Part shown: piece by piece, positions 1 through 4,731 of the stretch
Numbering within the stretch: position 1 is the first letter of the stretch
How the letters are laid out: every line of letters begins with the position of its first letter
Source: Haloarculaceae archaeon
GTDB lineage: Archaea; Halobacteriota; Halobacteria; Halobacteriales; Haloarculaceae
DNA length: 7,388 bases
NCBI GenBank assembly: GCA_018609945.1
Contig: JAHENO010000057.1
Coordinates: 1-7,388 of the forward strand
Direction of reading: 5' to 3'
The notes under the pieces: model-generated
What the model was told of the DNA's origin: nothing
Database searches by the model: none
What the model saw: only the letters and a program-made list of their open reading frames with translations
Program-made: the position numbers and the translations under genes

Positions 1-465
1 CACGAACAGCAGCGTGGCGTCACAGGGTCGCAGCAGGTCGAGCCGTTCGGCCACGCGGTGGTCCTCAACGCTGGTCCCGACCCACACGTTCGGCGGCCAC
101 TCGGTGTCGAAGTGGGCTGCGCGTCCGGGCCGCTTGGTGAGCACCTGAAACACGTGCTCGGGGCAGTTGCGCATGACCGCCAGACACTCGCGGATGTACT
201 CGTCGGGCACCTGGCTGTGAAACAGGTCGCCCATCGAGTTAACGAAAATCCGCGAGGGCTCCGTGACGTCGTATGGCTCCTCCAGTTTGTGTCGCTGGAG
301 GGTCACCACGTCGTCGGCATTCTTGGGCACCCAGTCGGCCTCAGTGTGGCCGTGGCGGTGAGAGAGTCGCTCTGCGTAGCAGTTGGCGCATCCGCTGGAG
401 ACGTGAGTACACCCGTGGACTGGGTTCCACGTGTGCGTGGTCCAGCCGATCTCGCTCTCCTGCAT
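1..465 (-). CDS. Phage Gp37/Gp68-like (DUF5131) three-cysteine protein, partial (C-terminus off the left edge)
   Basis: This is the first 155 residues of an open frame with no stop before the window edge. The N-terminus reads IGWTTHTWNPVHGCTHVSSG, followed by CANCYAERL. That is the hallmark start of the phage Gp37/Gp68 family (IEWTDATWNPVTGC-like), with Cys19, Cys26 and Cys29 in a CX6CX2C arrangement. Further family-like stretches are IFVNSMGDLFH (about residues 73-83), FQVLTKRP (about 109-116) and VWVGTSVED (about 128-136). The family is often compared with radical-SAM proteins because of its clustered cysteines and barrel-like strands, but no reaction is established to my knowledge. It occurs in phages, proviruses and islands. 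The ATG overlaps the stop of the upstream 58-aa gene by one base (TAATG). A GGGGTGA Shine-Dalgarno lies 6 bases upstream of the ATG, so it is probably translated with the genes before it. Family assignment is from memory of the motif and is fairly secure; function is unknown. Confidence 0.85.
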   Translation of the reverse strand, partial: MQESEIGWTTHTWNPVHGCTHVSSGCANCYAERLSHRHGHTEADWVPKNADDVVTLQRHKLEEPYDVTEPSRIFVNSMGDLFHSQVPDEYIRECLAVMRNCPEHVFQVLTKRPGRAAHFDTEWPPNVWVGTSVEDHRVAERLDLLRPCDATLLFV

Positions 466-641
466 TACTCGTCACCCCTGTGAACTCCGTCAACGTCATC
501 GAGTCCGAGCTGTTCAGTCTCGCTGTCGGCGGGATTATCATCTGTTGTTGCCCGGTCGGACACGCGACGGCCAACGCGCTCACTGCGGCCCGATGACTCC
601 CGAGCCCATGGGTAGAGGTAGAAGTAACCGTCCTCGCTCAC
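465..641 (-). CDS. Small acidic hypothetical protein, 58 aa, GTG start
   Basis: The frame starts with GTG, preceded by GGAGGTGA, an eight-base match to the haloarchaeal anti-Shine-Dalgarno, at a spacing of 6 bases. The GTG overlaps the stop of the upstream 43-aa ORF (GTGA), and its own TAA overlaps the next ATG (TAATG), so it fits exactly between its neighbours. The protein begins MSEDGYFYLYPWARESSGRS and has an aromatic N-terminus, a basic stretch at about residues 20-30 (RRVSDR) and a strongly acidic tail ending HRGDE. There is no cysteine, membrane segment or domain I recognise. The acidic composition, strong ribosome binding site and perfect tiling argue that it is translated. Function is unknown. 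It may be an accessory partner of the DUF5131 protein it precedes, which is inference from position only. Confidence 0.7.
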   Translation of the reverse strand: MSEDGYFYLYPWARESSGRSERVGRRVSDRATTDDNPADSETEQLGLDDVDGVHRGDE

Positions 642-769
642 GACTGGTCACCTCCCTCGACGACCGGCAGCTCTTGGTCGCGCAGGCAGTTGGTATAGGG
701 ATGAAGACCCACTCGGAGATCGCCGAGCGTGGTCTTGGTGTTCCTGACGGGATGCGACCGCTCACCCAT
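638..769 (-). CDS. Small hypothetical ORF, 43 aa
   Basis: This short frame begins MGERSHPVRNTKTTLGDLRV and ends LPVVEGGDQS. Its ATG overlaps the last 8 bases of the J-domain gene, and its TGA shares bases with the GTG of the next gene. A GGAGG sequence lies about 9 bases before the ATG, inside the end of the J-domain gene. The composition is mixed (GDLRVGLHPYTNCLRDQELP) and lacks the strong acidity of its neighbours. It has one cysteine and no recognised domain. The case for coding rests on tiling: without it there would be a 120-bp gap in an otherwise overlapping gene train. The same frame stays open far upstream, but there it is antisense-like, Ser/Arg/Pro-rich shadow translation across the J-domain gene. 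Function is unknown and coding status only moderately likely. Confidence 0.5.
   Translation of the reverse strand: MGERSHPVRNTKTTLGDLRVGLHPYTNCLRDQELPVVEGGDQS
648..655 (-). promoter_or_regulatory. Strong Shine-Dalgarno for the 58-aa gene
   Basis: GGAGGTGA on the minus strand is followed by a 6-base spacer and GTG at 641. It is the longest Shine-Dalgarno match I noticed in the window and decides the non-ATG start of the small gene. Confidence 0.75.
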
Positions 770-1385
770 CGAGCATCGCCTCCTCTGCCTCGTTGACGCG
801 CTTGAAGTGTTCGACGCTGCCGCCCTGGTCGGGGTGGTGTTCCTTTCGCAGTCGTCGGGCAGCAGCCTCGACGACCGTCTCGGGTGCGTCGGGAGCGACA
901 CCGAGCACCTCATGTGGTTCTTCTTTGGAACCATCCGCCGCGGTCGTGACGAGCGCGTCCTCGCTGCCGCTGGGAAGGCGAGCGGTGGCGAACTCGGATT
1001 GGCCGGTGGTGACCGGGCGGTCGGACATTTTCCGCTTCTCGCGGATGTACAGGCCGATAGCGCGGGCGTTGTCGCGCCAGTCCGTGTACTGGTCGCAGGC
1101 GACGGCGAACTGTTCACCGCCCATCGACCAGCGAACGACGACCGCCGAGTCGTCCGGTCGGGCGTCGGCATAGGGGCGCCCGTCCCGCTTACGATGGGGC
1201 GCGGCGGTCGACACCCGCCAGTCGTCAGCCCCGACGCGGTCGAGTAGTTCCCGTTCGATGTCGTCGAGCGCCTGCTGGAACGTCACTGAGAACTTGGACG
1301 TTCGTTCGCGCTCGCTGGTGGGGGTCCGGTCGAACTGTGGCGGCCAGTCAACCTCGCCGTTCGTCTTGTCGATGCGACTGGGCAT
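762..1385 (-). CDS. J-domain protein of mobile-element type (unknown N-terminal domain plus C-terminal DnaJ domain)
   Basis: The 207-aa protein has two parts. Residues about 157-207 form a J domain: PHEVLGVAPDAPETVVEAAA leads into RRLRKEHHPDQGGS with the HPD triad at 184-186, then FKRVNEAEEAML. J domains stimulate the ATPase of Hsp70/DnaK through HPD. The domain sits at the C-terminus, and the Gly/Phe and zinc regions of a true DnaJ are absent, so this is not the housekeeping chaperone. The N-terminal 150 residues (DWPPQFDRTPTSERER near the start, then VVVRWSMGGEQFAVACDQYT and WRDNARAIGLYIREKR) resemble, from memory, a domain found with J domains in phage-like proteins. I chose ATG 1385 because it overlaps the upstream TGA (TGATG) and has GGAGGTG about 8 bases upstream. 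The in-frame GTG at 1394 lies inside that Shine-Dalgarno region. The likely role is recruiting host Hsp70 for element functions, which is inference. Confidence 0.85.
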   Translation of the reverse strand: MPSRIDKTNGEVDWPPQFDRTPTSERERTSKFSVTFQQALDDIERELLDRVGADDWRVSTAAPHRKRDGRPYADARPDDSAVVVRWSMGGEQFAVACDQYTDWRDNARAIGLYIREKRKMSDRPVTTGQSEFATARLPSGSEDALVTTAADGSKEEPHEVLGVAPDAPETVVEAAARRLRKEHHPDQGGSVEHFKRVNEAEEAMLDG

Positions 1386-1648
1386 CAACCCCACACCTCC
1401 TCGAAGTGGTTGTGCAGGTCGTCGAAAGCGTCGTGCAACGCCAGGTAGTCCTCGTCCGGCACCTCGTGTTCGATCAACTCCTCGATTTCTATCCGGTCAC
1501 GTTTGTCGTGAATATCAAGTGCCGACAACTCCATGCGGAGCCTCGGATTGGAGACCTGCCGCACGGCGTCTTTCCACATCTCGACAGCGGCGACTTTCGC
1601 TCCGCCGAGGTGGCCGGTATCGTCCACACAGCGACCGCCGTCGCTCAT
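1385..1648 (-). CDS. Acidic helical hypothetical protein, 87 aa, first gene of the minus-strand train
   Basis: I do not recognise this protein. It starts MSDGGRCVDDTGHLGGAKVA and its second half is very acidic and probably helical: DRIEIEELIEHEVPDEDY, then LHDAFDDLHNHFEEVWG. It has one cysteine, no membrane segment and no visible DNA-binding motif. Its TGA overlaps the ATG of the J-domain gene by one base, which suggests translational coupling. The ATG at 1648 has GAGGTGG six bases upstream. The alternative TTG at 1654 would abut the Shine-Dalgarno and is less likely. A TATA-like TTAAAAAA at 1699-1706 would give a short leader of roughly 27 bases, so this is probably the promoter-proximal gene of the train. 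Haloarchaeal composition and tiling make coding likely. Function is unknown. Confidence 0.75.
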   Translation of the reverse strand: MSDGGRCVDDTGHLGGAKVAAVEMWKDAVRQVSNPRLRMELSALDIHDKRDRIEIEELIEHEVPDEDYLALHDAFDDLHNHFEEVWG

Positions 1649-1698
1649 GCGCAACCACCTCTCGCTGGGGCAGCCGCGAAACCAGCCTGAGAGCCGTC

Positions 1699-1706
1699 TT
1701 TTTTAA
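1699..1706 (-). promoter_or_regulatory. TATA-like box of the minus-strand accessory gene train
   Basis: TTAAAAAA reads on the minus strand. Transcription about 27 bp downstream would begin near 1675, leaving a leader of about 27 nt that contains the GAGGTGG ribosome binding site of the 87-aa gene. A leadered transcript with a Shine-Dalgarno differs from the leaderless pattern of the genes to the right. Confidence 0.45.
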
Positions 1707-1867
1707 CACAGATTGTGCGGGTTTTACGCAAAGCCCTCCACCGGCTCTTTCTGGCGAATAGAGTCGCTCCACTGGTCGATAGCCGCCCGGAAGGGTATCG
1801 ACGTATATCACTGATGAATGGTTTTTCGCTATATCAAATCGGTCCCGCGGCGTGGATCGGCGGCAGT

Positions 1868-1883
1868 ACCCCCACCGGGGGGT
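1868..1883. repeat. Short GC-rich inverted repeat
   Basis: ACCCCC and GGGGGT pair as a 6-bp stem around the four-base loop ACCG. There is no T-run after it on either strand, so it is not a convincing archaeal terminator. It could be a protein site or chance. Confidence 0.35.
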
Positions 1884-1950
1884 GTCGGACCTCGCTTGTA
1901 ACCCCGCAGGCTTGCGAATCCTTGGGGAGATTGGCGGACGGTGACCCAGG

Positions 1951-1957
1951 TTATTAG
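1951..1957 (+). promoter_or_regulatory. TATA-like box of the VOC gene
   Basis: TTATTAG is centred 27 bp before ATG 1981. That spacing predicts a leaderless transcript and supports ATG 1981 over ATG 1972. Confidence 0.5.
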
Positions 1958-1980
1958 CCACCCCGGGGCCAATGCCGGCC

Positions 1981-2385
1981 ATGGACATCGATGTCGTCGA
2001 CCTGGACCACGTGGCCATCAGGGTGACCGACCTGGAGCAGTCACTGGGGTTCTATCGCGACCTGCTGGGCATGGAGGTCCGCGACGGGGAACGCTTCGAG
2101 AACGACGAGGTCCCGTACGTCGCGGTCGTCGCCGGGGGCCGACACATCCACCTGGTGCCCACCGAGGGCCCCATCGACGTCGGCGGCGAACACATCTGCC
2201 TGTTGCTCCGCTCTTCGGAGATGGGAACCGGAACAGAAATCGAACGACTGCTCGACGACCTCCGGGAGGCCGGGATCGAGGTCGAGGCCGAGGAACCACG
2301 CAAGCGCTACGGCGCGTACGGCCGCGACTGGGCGGCCTACGTCCGCGACCCCGACGGCCGACGGGTGGAACTCAAACTCCACTGA
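1981..2385 (+). CDS. VOC-family (glyoxalase/bleomycin-resistance/dioxygenase fold) metalloprotein
   Basis: The 134-aa protein has the paired beta-alpha-beta-beta-beta layout of the vicinal oxygen chelate superfamily. It opens with DLDHVAIRVTDLEQSLGFYR and DLLGMEV, the standard first module, and ends YVRDPDGRRVELKL, the standard second module. Candidate metal ligands are His10 (DHVAI), His57 (HIHLVP), His71 (GEHICLLL) and Glu130 (RVELKL). In E. coli glyoxalase I the second position is Glu, so the His here sets this protein apart from a canonical lactoylglutathione lyase. It is closer in pattern to dioxygenase- or thiol-transferase-like members, and the substrate cannot be read from sequence. 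Expected location is the cytoplasm. ATG 1981 is chosen over the in-frame ATG 1972 because a TATA-like box lies 27 bp upstream of it, while 1972 would fall before the predicted transcript start. It appears to be a single-gene unit. Confidence 0.88.
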   Translation: MDIDVVDLDHVAIRVTDLEQSLGFYRDLLGMEVRDGERFENDEVPYVAVVAGGRHIHLVPTEGPIDVGGEHICLLLRSSEMGTGTEIERLLDDLREAGIEVEAEEPRKRYGAYGRDWAAYVRDPDGRRVELKLH

Positions 2386-2481
2386 CCGCGGGTACTGCGG
2401 GCGAGCCCCCGAATCGACTCCCGCAATCAGACCGAGCCACGAGTCCGGATAGTCGTCCCTGCAGACCCGGGCGTTCGAGGA

Positions 2482-2548
2482 ACAGGACCGGCCGTATTCG
2501 ATAAACCGGCATAGAGTTCATGTGCGTGAACGTCGAGGAAGGTCCTGT
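2482..2548. repeat. Inverted repeat enclosing two smaller hairpins
   Basis: ACAGGACC (2482-2489) is perfectly complementary to GGTCCTGT (2541-2548). Inside lie GCCG/CGGC (2491-2494 with 2507-2510) and GTTCA/TGAAC (2516-2520 with 2527-2531, six-base loop). Together they could fold as a three-way junction. An 8-bp repeat at this distance is not rare by chance, so the meaning is open. Confidence 0.35.
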
Positions 2549-2572
2549 CCAGCCGGATAGCCGACACGGAAG

Positions 2573-2594
2573 GACACCGACCCACTGCGGTGTC
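2573..2594. repeat. Hairpin upstream of the phosphoesterase promoter
   Basis: GACACCG and CGGTGTC form a perfect 7-bp stem around an 8-base loop. It ends 16 bp before the TATA-like box at 2611, so it could be an operator or simply chance. There is no following T-run. Confidence 0.4.
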
Positions 2595-2610
2595 GCGGCT
2601 CTCCGCAACC

Positions 2611-2618
2611 GATATGAT
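2611..2618 (+). promoter_or_regulatory. TATA-like box of the metallophosphoesterase gene
   Basis: GATATGAT is centred about 26.5 bp before ATG 2641, matching a leaderless haloarchaeal promoter. It supports ATG 2641 over upstream in-frame starts at 2590, 2614 and 2617. Confidence 0.55.
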
Positions 2619-2640
2619 GGCCCCGGTAGGAACTGGCGGT

Positions 2641-3132
2641 ATGAACGTCGCCATCGTCGCCGACTCGCACATCCCCTCCCGCGCACACCGGATTCCCGGT
2701 CCCTTCCGGGAACGGATTCGAGAGTCCGACCACGTCATCCATGCAGGGGACTTCGACTCCGAGAGCGCGCTCGCCGACGCACAGGACCTCGCACCCGCGC
2801 TGACGGCAGTCTCGGGAAACATGGATCCACGGGTGGGTCTGCCGTCGGTGGCGACGGTCGAACTCGGCGGGGTGTCGTTCGTCGTCACTCACGGCACCGG
2901 GTCGCCCAGGAACTACGAGGAGCGCGTCGCCGGCATCGCCCGCGAACACGCCGGGGCTGCCGACCCGGTGGCGGTTGCCGGCCACACACACGAACTGCTG
3001 GATACGACACACGACGGCGTCCGGGTGCTGAATCCCGGCAGCGTGACCGGTGCCCCGCCGGCCGACCGCCCGACCATGATGACCGCCACCGTCGCCGACG
3101 GCGACCTGGCCGTCGAGGTCCACGAACAGTAG
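2641..3132 (+). CDS. Metallophosphoesterase, YfcE/MJ0936 family
   Basis: The 163-aa protein carries the full calcineurin-like phosphoesterase motif set. DSH (Asp8, His10) opens after the first strand, followed by HAGDFDS (Asp38), SGNMD (Asn60), VTHG (His84) and AGHTHE (His115, His117). These residues normally hold two divalent metals, usually Mn or Ni/Fe. NPGSV at 131-135 is the typical family closing motif. Length matches YfcE/MJ0936 enzymes, which act as cytoplasmic phosphodiesterases of broad in vitro activity with no firmly known physiological substrate. The start at 2641 agrees with the TATA spacing and leaves the DSH strand at the very N-terminus, as is usual. It ends 5 bp from the convergent phosphatase gene. 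The family is secure; the natural substrate is unknown. Confidence 0.93.
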   Translation: MNVAIVADSHIPSRAHRIPGPFRERIRESDHVIHAGDFDSESALADAQDLAPALTAVSGNMDPRVGLPSVATVELGGVSFVVTHGTGSPRNYEERVAGIAREHAGAADPVAVAGHTHELLDTTHDGVRVLNPGSVTGAPPADRPTMMTATVADGDLAVEVHEQ

Positions 3133-3137
3133 GACAG

Positions 3138-3899
3138 TCAGGAGATCGCGTCCCGGAGCGCGTCGCAGGTCCGGTCGTCCCGGCCGAACACCGTTAGGGG
3201 ACCGTCCGAGTACTCGGAACAGCCAGCCTCCCGCGCCAGCAGCGACCCCGCGGCCTGCTCGCGCTCGTCGGGATAGAAGGAGACGAACCCGCCGAGACGG
3301 CCGCGTGCGAGCAGCCCCCAGTAGACGACCGGTGCCCACGTCCGGATGACGCGTTTGGCGACCCCTTCGAGGTCCGCGACCAGCGACGCGTACTCGGCGT
3401 GCAGACTCTCGGATGCGAGCACCGGGGCGCCGAGCACGATGGCCACAGTCGCGTGGTGGGGGAGCGGGTCGGGTCCGTCGGCGGCGGCCACCGGCGTTCC
3501 GTCGTGGATCACCCCCTCGCCGCGGCGTGCGACGTACAGGTCCTCCGTGACGGGGACGTGGACGGCAGTGGCGAGCGGTCCCCGGTCGTCGATGAGTGTC
3601 GCAGCCGCACCGAAGGTCGGGATGCCGGCCGCGAAGTTGTTGGTCCCGTCGAGCGCGTCGACGACCCACCGGCGGTCCACCCGGCCCGGGTATTCGCCGG
3701 ATTCCTCTGCGACGATGGCGTGGTCCGGAAACGCCGCCCGGATGGTTTCGACGACCCGGCGTTCGGCCTCGTGGTCGGCCCGCGTCTTCACGTCGCCCGC
3801 CCGGAAGTCGGCGTCGAGATCGCCGGCAGCGAACCGCTCTCCGAGGTAGGTCCCCGCACGCTCGACCGCCTCGCTGGCGACGTCTGCGTACTCGTCCAT
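3138..3899 (-). CDS. Inositol monophosphatase-family phosphatase
   Basis: The 253-aa protein has the Mg-dependent, Li-sensitive phosphatase fold. DVKTRADHEAERRVVETI at about 36-53 is the usual N-terminal helix region. AEESGEY holds Glu65 and Glu66. VDALDGTNNFAAGIP holds Asp81, Asp84, Gly85 and Thr86, the metal and phosphate site. The C-terminal motif, usually WDxAAG, reads EREQAAG at 212-218, so Glu214 replaces the usual Asp. Relatives hydrolyse inositol-1-phosphate, fructose-1,6-bisphosphate or PAP, and this sequence does not decide which. ATG 3899 gives a normal N-terminus; the frame remains open to 4610 but that part is antisense to the ATP-PPase gene. No clear TATA box is seen in the 81-bp divergent gap. 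It converges on the metallophosphoesterase with 5 bp between the stops. Location is cytoplasmic. Confidence 0.9.
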   Translation of the reverse strand: MDEYADVASEAVERAGTYLGERFAAGDLDADFRAGDVKTRADHEAERRVVETIRAAFPDHAIVAEESGEYPGRVDRRWVVDALDGTNNFAAGIPTFGAAATLIDDRGPLATAVHVPVTEDLYVARRGEGVIHDGTPVAAADGPDPLPHHATVAIVLGAPVLASESLHAEYASLVADLEGVAKRVIRTWAPVVYWGLLARGRLGGFVSFYPDEREQAAGSLLAREAGCSEYSDGPLTVFGRDDRTCDALRDAIS

Positions 3900-3980
3900 G
3901 CCAGTCCTGGCTCCTGGCCCGACAGATGTGTTTCGGTTCCGAATCACCAGACGTTTGTCCGCGTGACCGCTACCGGAGGT

Positions 3981-4700
3981 ATGAGCGACGGCGCGTGGGT
4001 CAGCCTCTTCTCGGGTGGCAAGGACTCGTCGTTTGCCCTCTACGAGGCGCTGGAGCGGGGCCTCCCGGTCGAGCGGCTGGTGACGGTCCACCCGCAGGGG
4101 GACTCCTACATGTATCACGTCCCGGTGACGGACCTGACGGCGCTGGCCGCCGAGAGCGTCGGCATCCCGCTGGTGGACGTGCGCCCGGACGACTTCGACG
4201 CCGCCGAGGCAACCGACGCCGGGCAGCAGGGCGACGCTGAACTGGAACCCCTGGAGGCGGCGCTCGCCGACCTCGCTGACGACCTGGGCGGACTCGCGGG
4301 TGTCACCGCCGGGGCCGTCGAGAGCGCCTACCAGGCCGACCGCGTCGCGGGGATGTGCGAGCGGCTGGGCGCGGACCTGTTCGCCCCGCTGTGGGAGCGC
4401 GATCCCGAAGCGTTGGCCCGCGAGATGCTGGCTGCCGGCTTCGAGATCAGGATCGTCCAGGTCGCGGCTGCGGGCCTCGACGAGTCCTGGCTGGGGCGGC
4501 GTCTCGACGCCGACGCGCTCGCGGACCTGCGCGAACTGCACGAGGCCTACGGCGTCCACCTGCTGGGCGAGGGCGGGGAATTCGAGACGCTCGTCACCGA
4601 CGGCCCGCACATGGACCGCCCGATCGAACTCGAGTACGCGACGGAGTTCGACGGCACCCGGGGACGGATCCGCGTCGAGGGCGCCTGGCTGGGCGAGTGA
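3981..4700 (+). CDS. dph6: Diphthine--ammonia ligase (Dph6, ATP-PPase family)
   Basis: The 239-aa protein begins VSLFSGGKDSSFALY, with the PP-loop SGGKDS at 11-16 that binds ATP pyrophosphate. It also has VTAGAVESAYQADRVAGMCE at about 108-127 and the closing signature LGEGGEFETLVTDGP at about 195-209. These three blocks define the Dph6/DUF71 (MJ0570) family. Dph6 uses ATP and ammonium to convert diphthine to diphthamide on a histidine of elongation factor 2, the last step of the pathway, in the cytoplasm. Length matches archaeal members, which lack the extra domains of eukaryotic Dph6. GGAGGT directly abuts the ATG, too close to act as a ribosome binding site, so the gene is probably leaderless, although no strong TATA box is visible. 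It diverges from the phosphatase gene. The longer upstream frame from 3399 is antisense to that gene and rejected. Confidence 0.93.
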   Translation: MSDGAWVSLFSGGKDSSFALYEALERGLPVERLVTVHPQGDSYMYHVPVTDLTALAAESVGIPLVDVRPDDFDAAEATDAGQQGDAELEPLEAALADLADDLGGLAGVTAGAVESAYQADRVAGMCERLGADLFAPLWERDPEALAREMLAAGFEIRIVQVAAAGLDESWLGRRLDADALADLRELHEAYGVHLLGEGGEFETLVTDGPHMDRPIELEYATEFDGTRGRIRVEGAWLGE

Positions 4701-4702
4701 CG

Positions 4703-4708
4703 CTTATG
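4703..4708 (+). promoter_or_regulatory. TATA-like box of the peroxiredoxin gene
   Basis: CTTATG, just after the stop of the ATP-PPase gene, is centred 26.5 bp before ATG 4732. It suggests that the peroxiredoxin has its own leaderless transcript despite the short 31-bp gap. Confidence 0.45.
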
Positions 4709-4731
4709 CCCCACGGGAACGAACGGCACCC

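Larger units (their letters stand above)
1649..1980. other. Non-coding stretch and probable island/chromosome boundary
   Basis: About 330 bp lie between the minus-strand train and the VOC gene without a convincing gene on either strand. Besides the two divergent TATA-like boxes (1699-1706 minus, 1951-1957 plus) it holds a relatively AT-rich patch at about 1800-1840. That patch has two direct TATATCA copies (1804-1810 and 1830-1836). A GC hairpin lies at 1868-1883 (ACCCCC, loop ACCG, GGGGGT). I found no tRNA, no integrase and no obvious att repeat. The boundary reading rests on the change in gene type and initiation style on its two sides. Confidence 0.5.
2386..2640. other. Intergenic stretch with several inverted repeats
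   Basis: About 255 bp with no convincing gene on either strand. It contains an 8-bp inverted repeat (2482-2489 with 2541-2548) enclosing two small hairpins, then a 7-bp-stem hairpin at 2573-2594, then the TATA-like box of the phosphoesterase gene. There is no T-rich terminator after the VOC gene. The open frames crossing it are Arg/Pro/Ser-rich shadows. Confidence 0.55.

Noticed and set aside
770..1171. N-terminal part of the long minus-strand frame that ends at 638
   Set aside because: Ser/Arg/Pro-rich shadow of the J-domain gene. Only the last 43 residues tile between genes.
729..1247. 172-aa plus-strand open frame
   Set aside because: Antisense to the J-domain gene, whose HPD motif makes the minus strand clearly coding.
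1715..1957. 80-aa plus-strand open frame in the boundary region
   Set aside because: Non-ATG start, little acidic character, no recognisable motif, and it ends in the TATA region of the VOC gene.
1885..1960. Possible tRNA or tRNA fragment (GGCTTGCGAATCC looks T-arm-like)
   Set aside because: No 7-base T-loop with a proper stem, and no acceptor or anticodon arm can be paired on either strand.
1972..1980. ATG 1972 as the VOC start
   Set aside because: It lies only 18 bp from the TATA centre, upstream of the expected transcript start.
1515..2018. 167-aa minus-strand open frame
   Set aside because: Arg/Ser/Pro-rich composition, and it overlaps the 87-aa gene and the start of the VOC gene in other frames. 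A shadow.
2590..2640. Earlier in-frame starts for the metallophosphoesterase
   Set aside because: They lie before or inside the TATA-like box, and the family N-terminus fits ATG 2641.
2518..3669. 383-aa minus-strand open frame
   Set aside because: Antisense to the metallophosphoesterase and out of frame with the phosphatase. Arg-rich shadow composition.
3399..3980. Upstream extension of the diphthine--ammonia ligase frame on the plus strand
   Set aside because: It is antisense to the phosphatase gene and the family N-terminus (VSLFSGGKDS) begins right after ATG 3981.
3900..4610. Upstream extension of the phosphatase frame on the minus strand
   Set aside because: It runs antisense through the ATP-PPase gene. 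The phosphatase family starts near ATG 3899.
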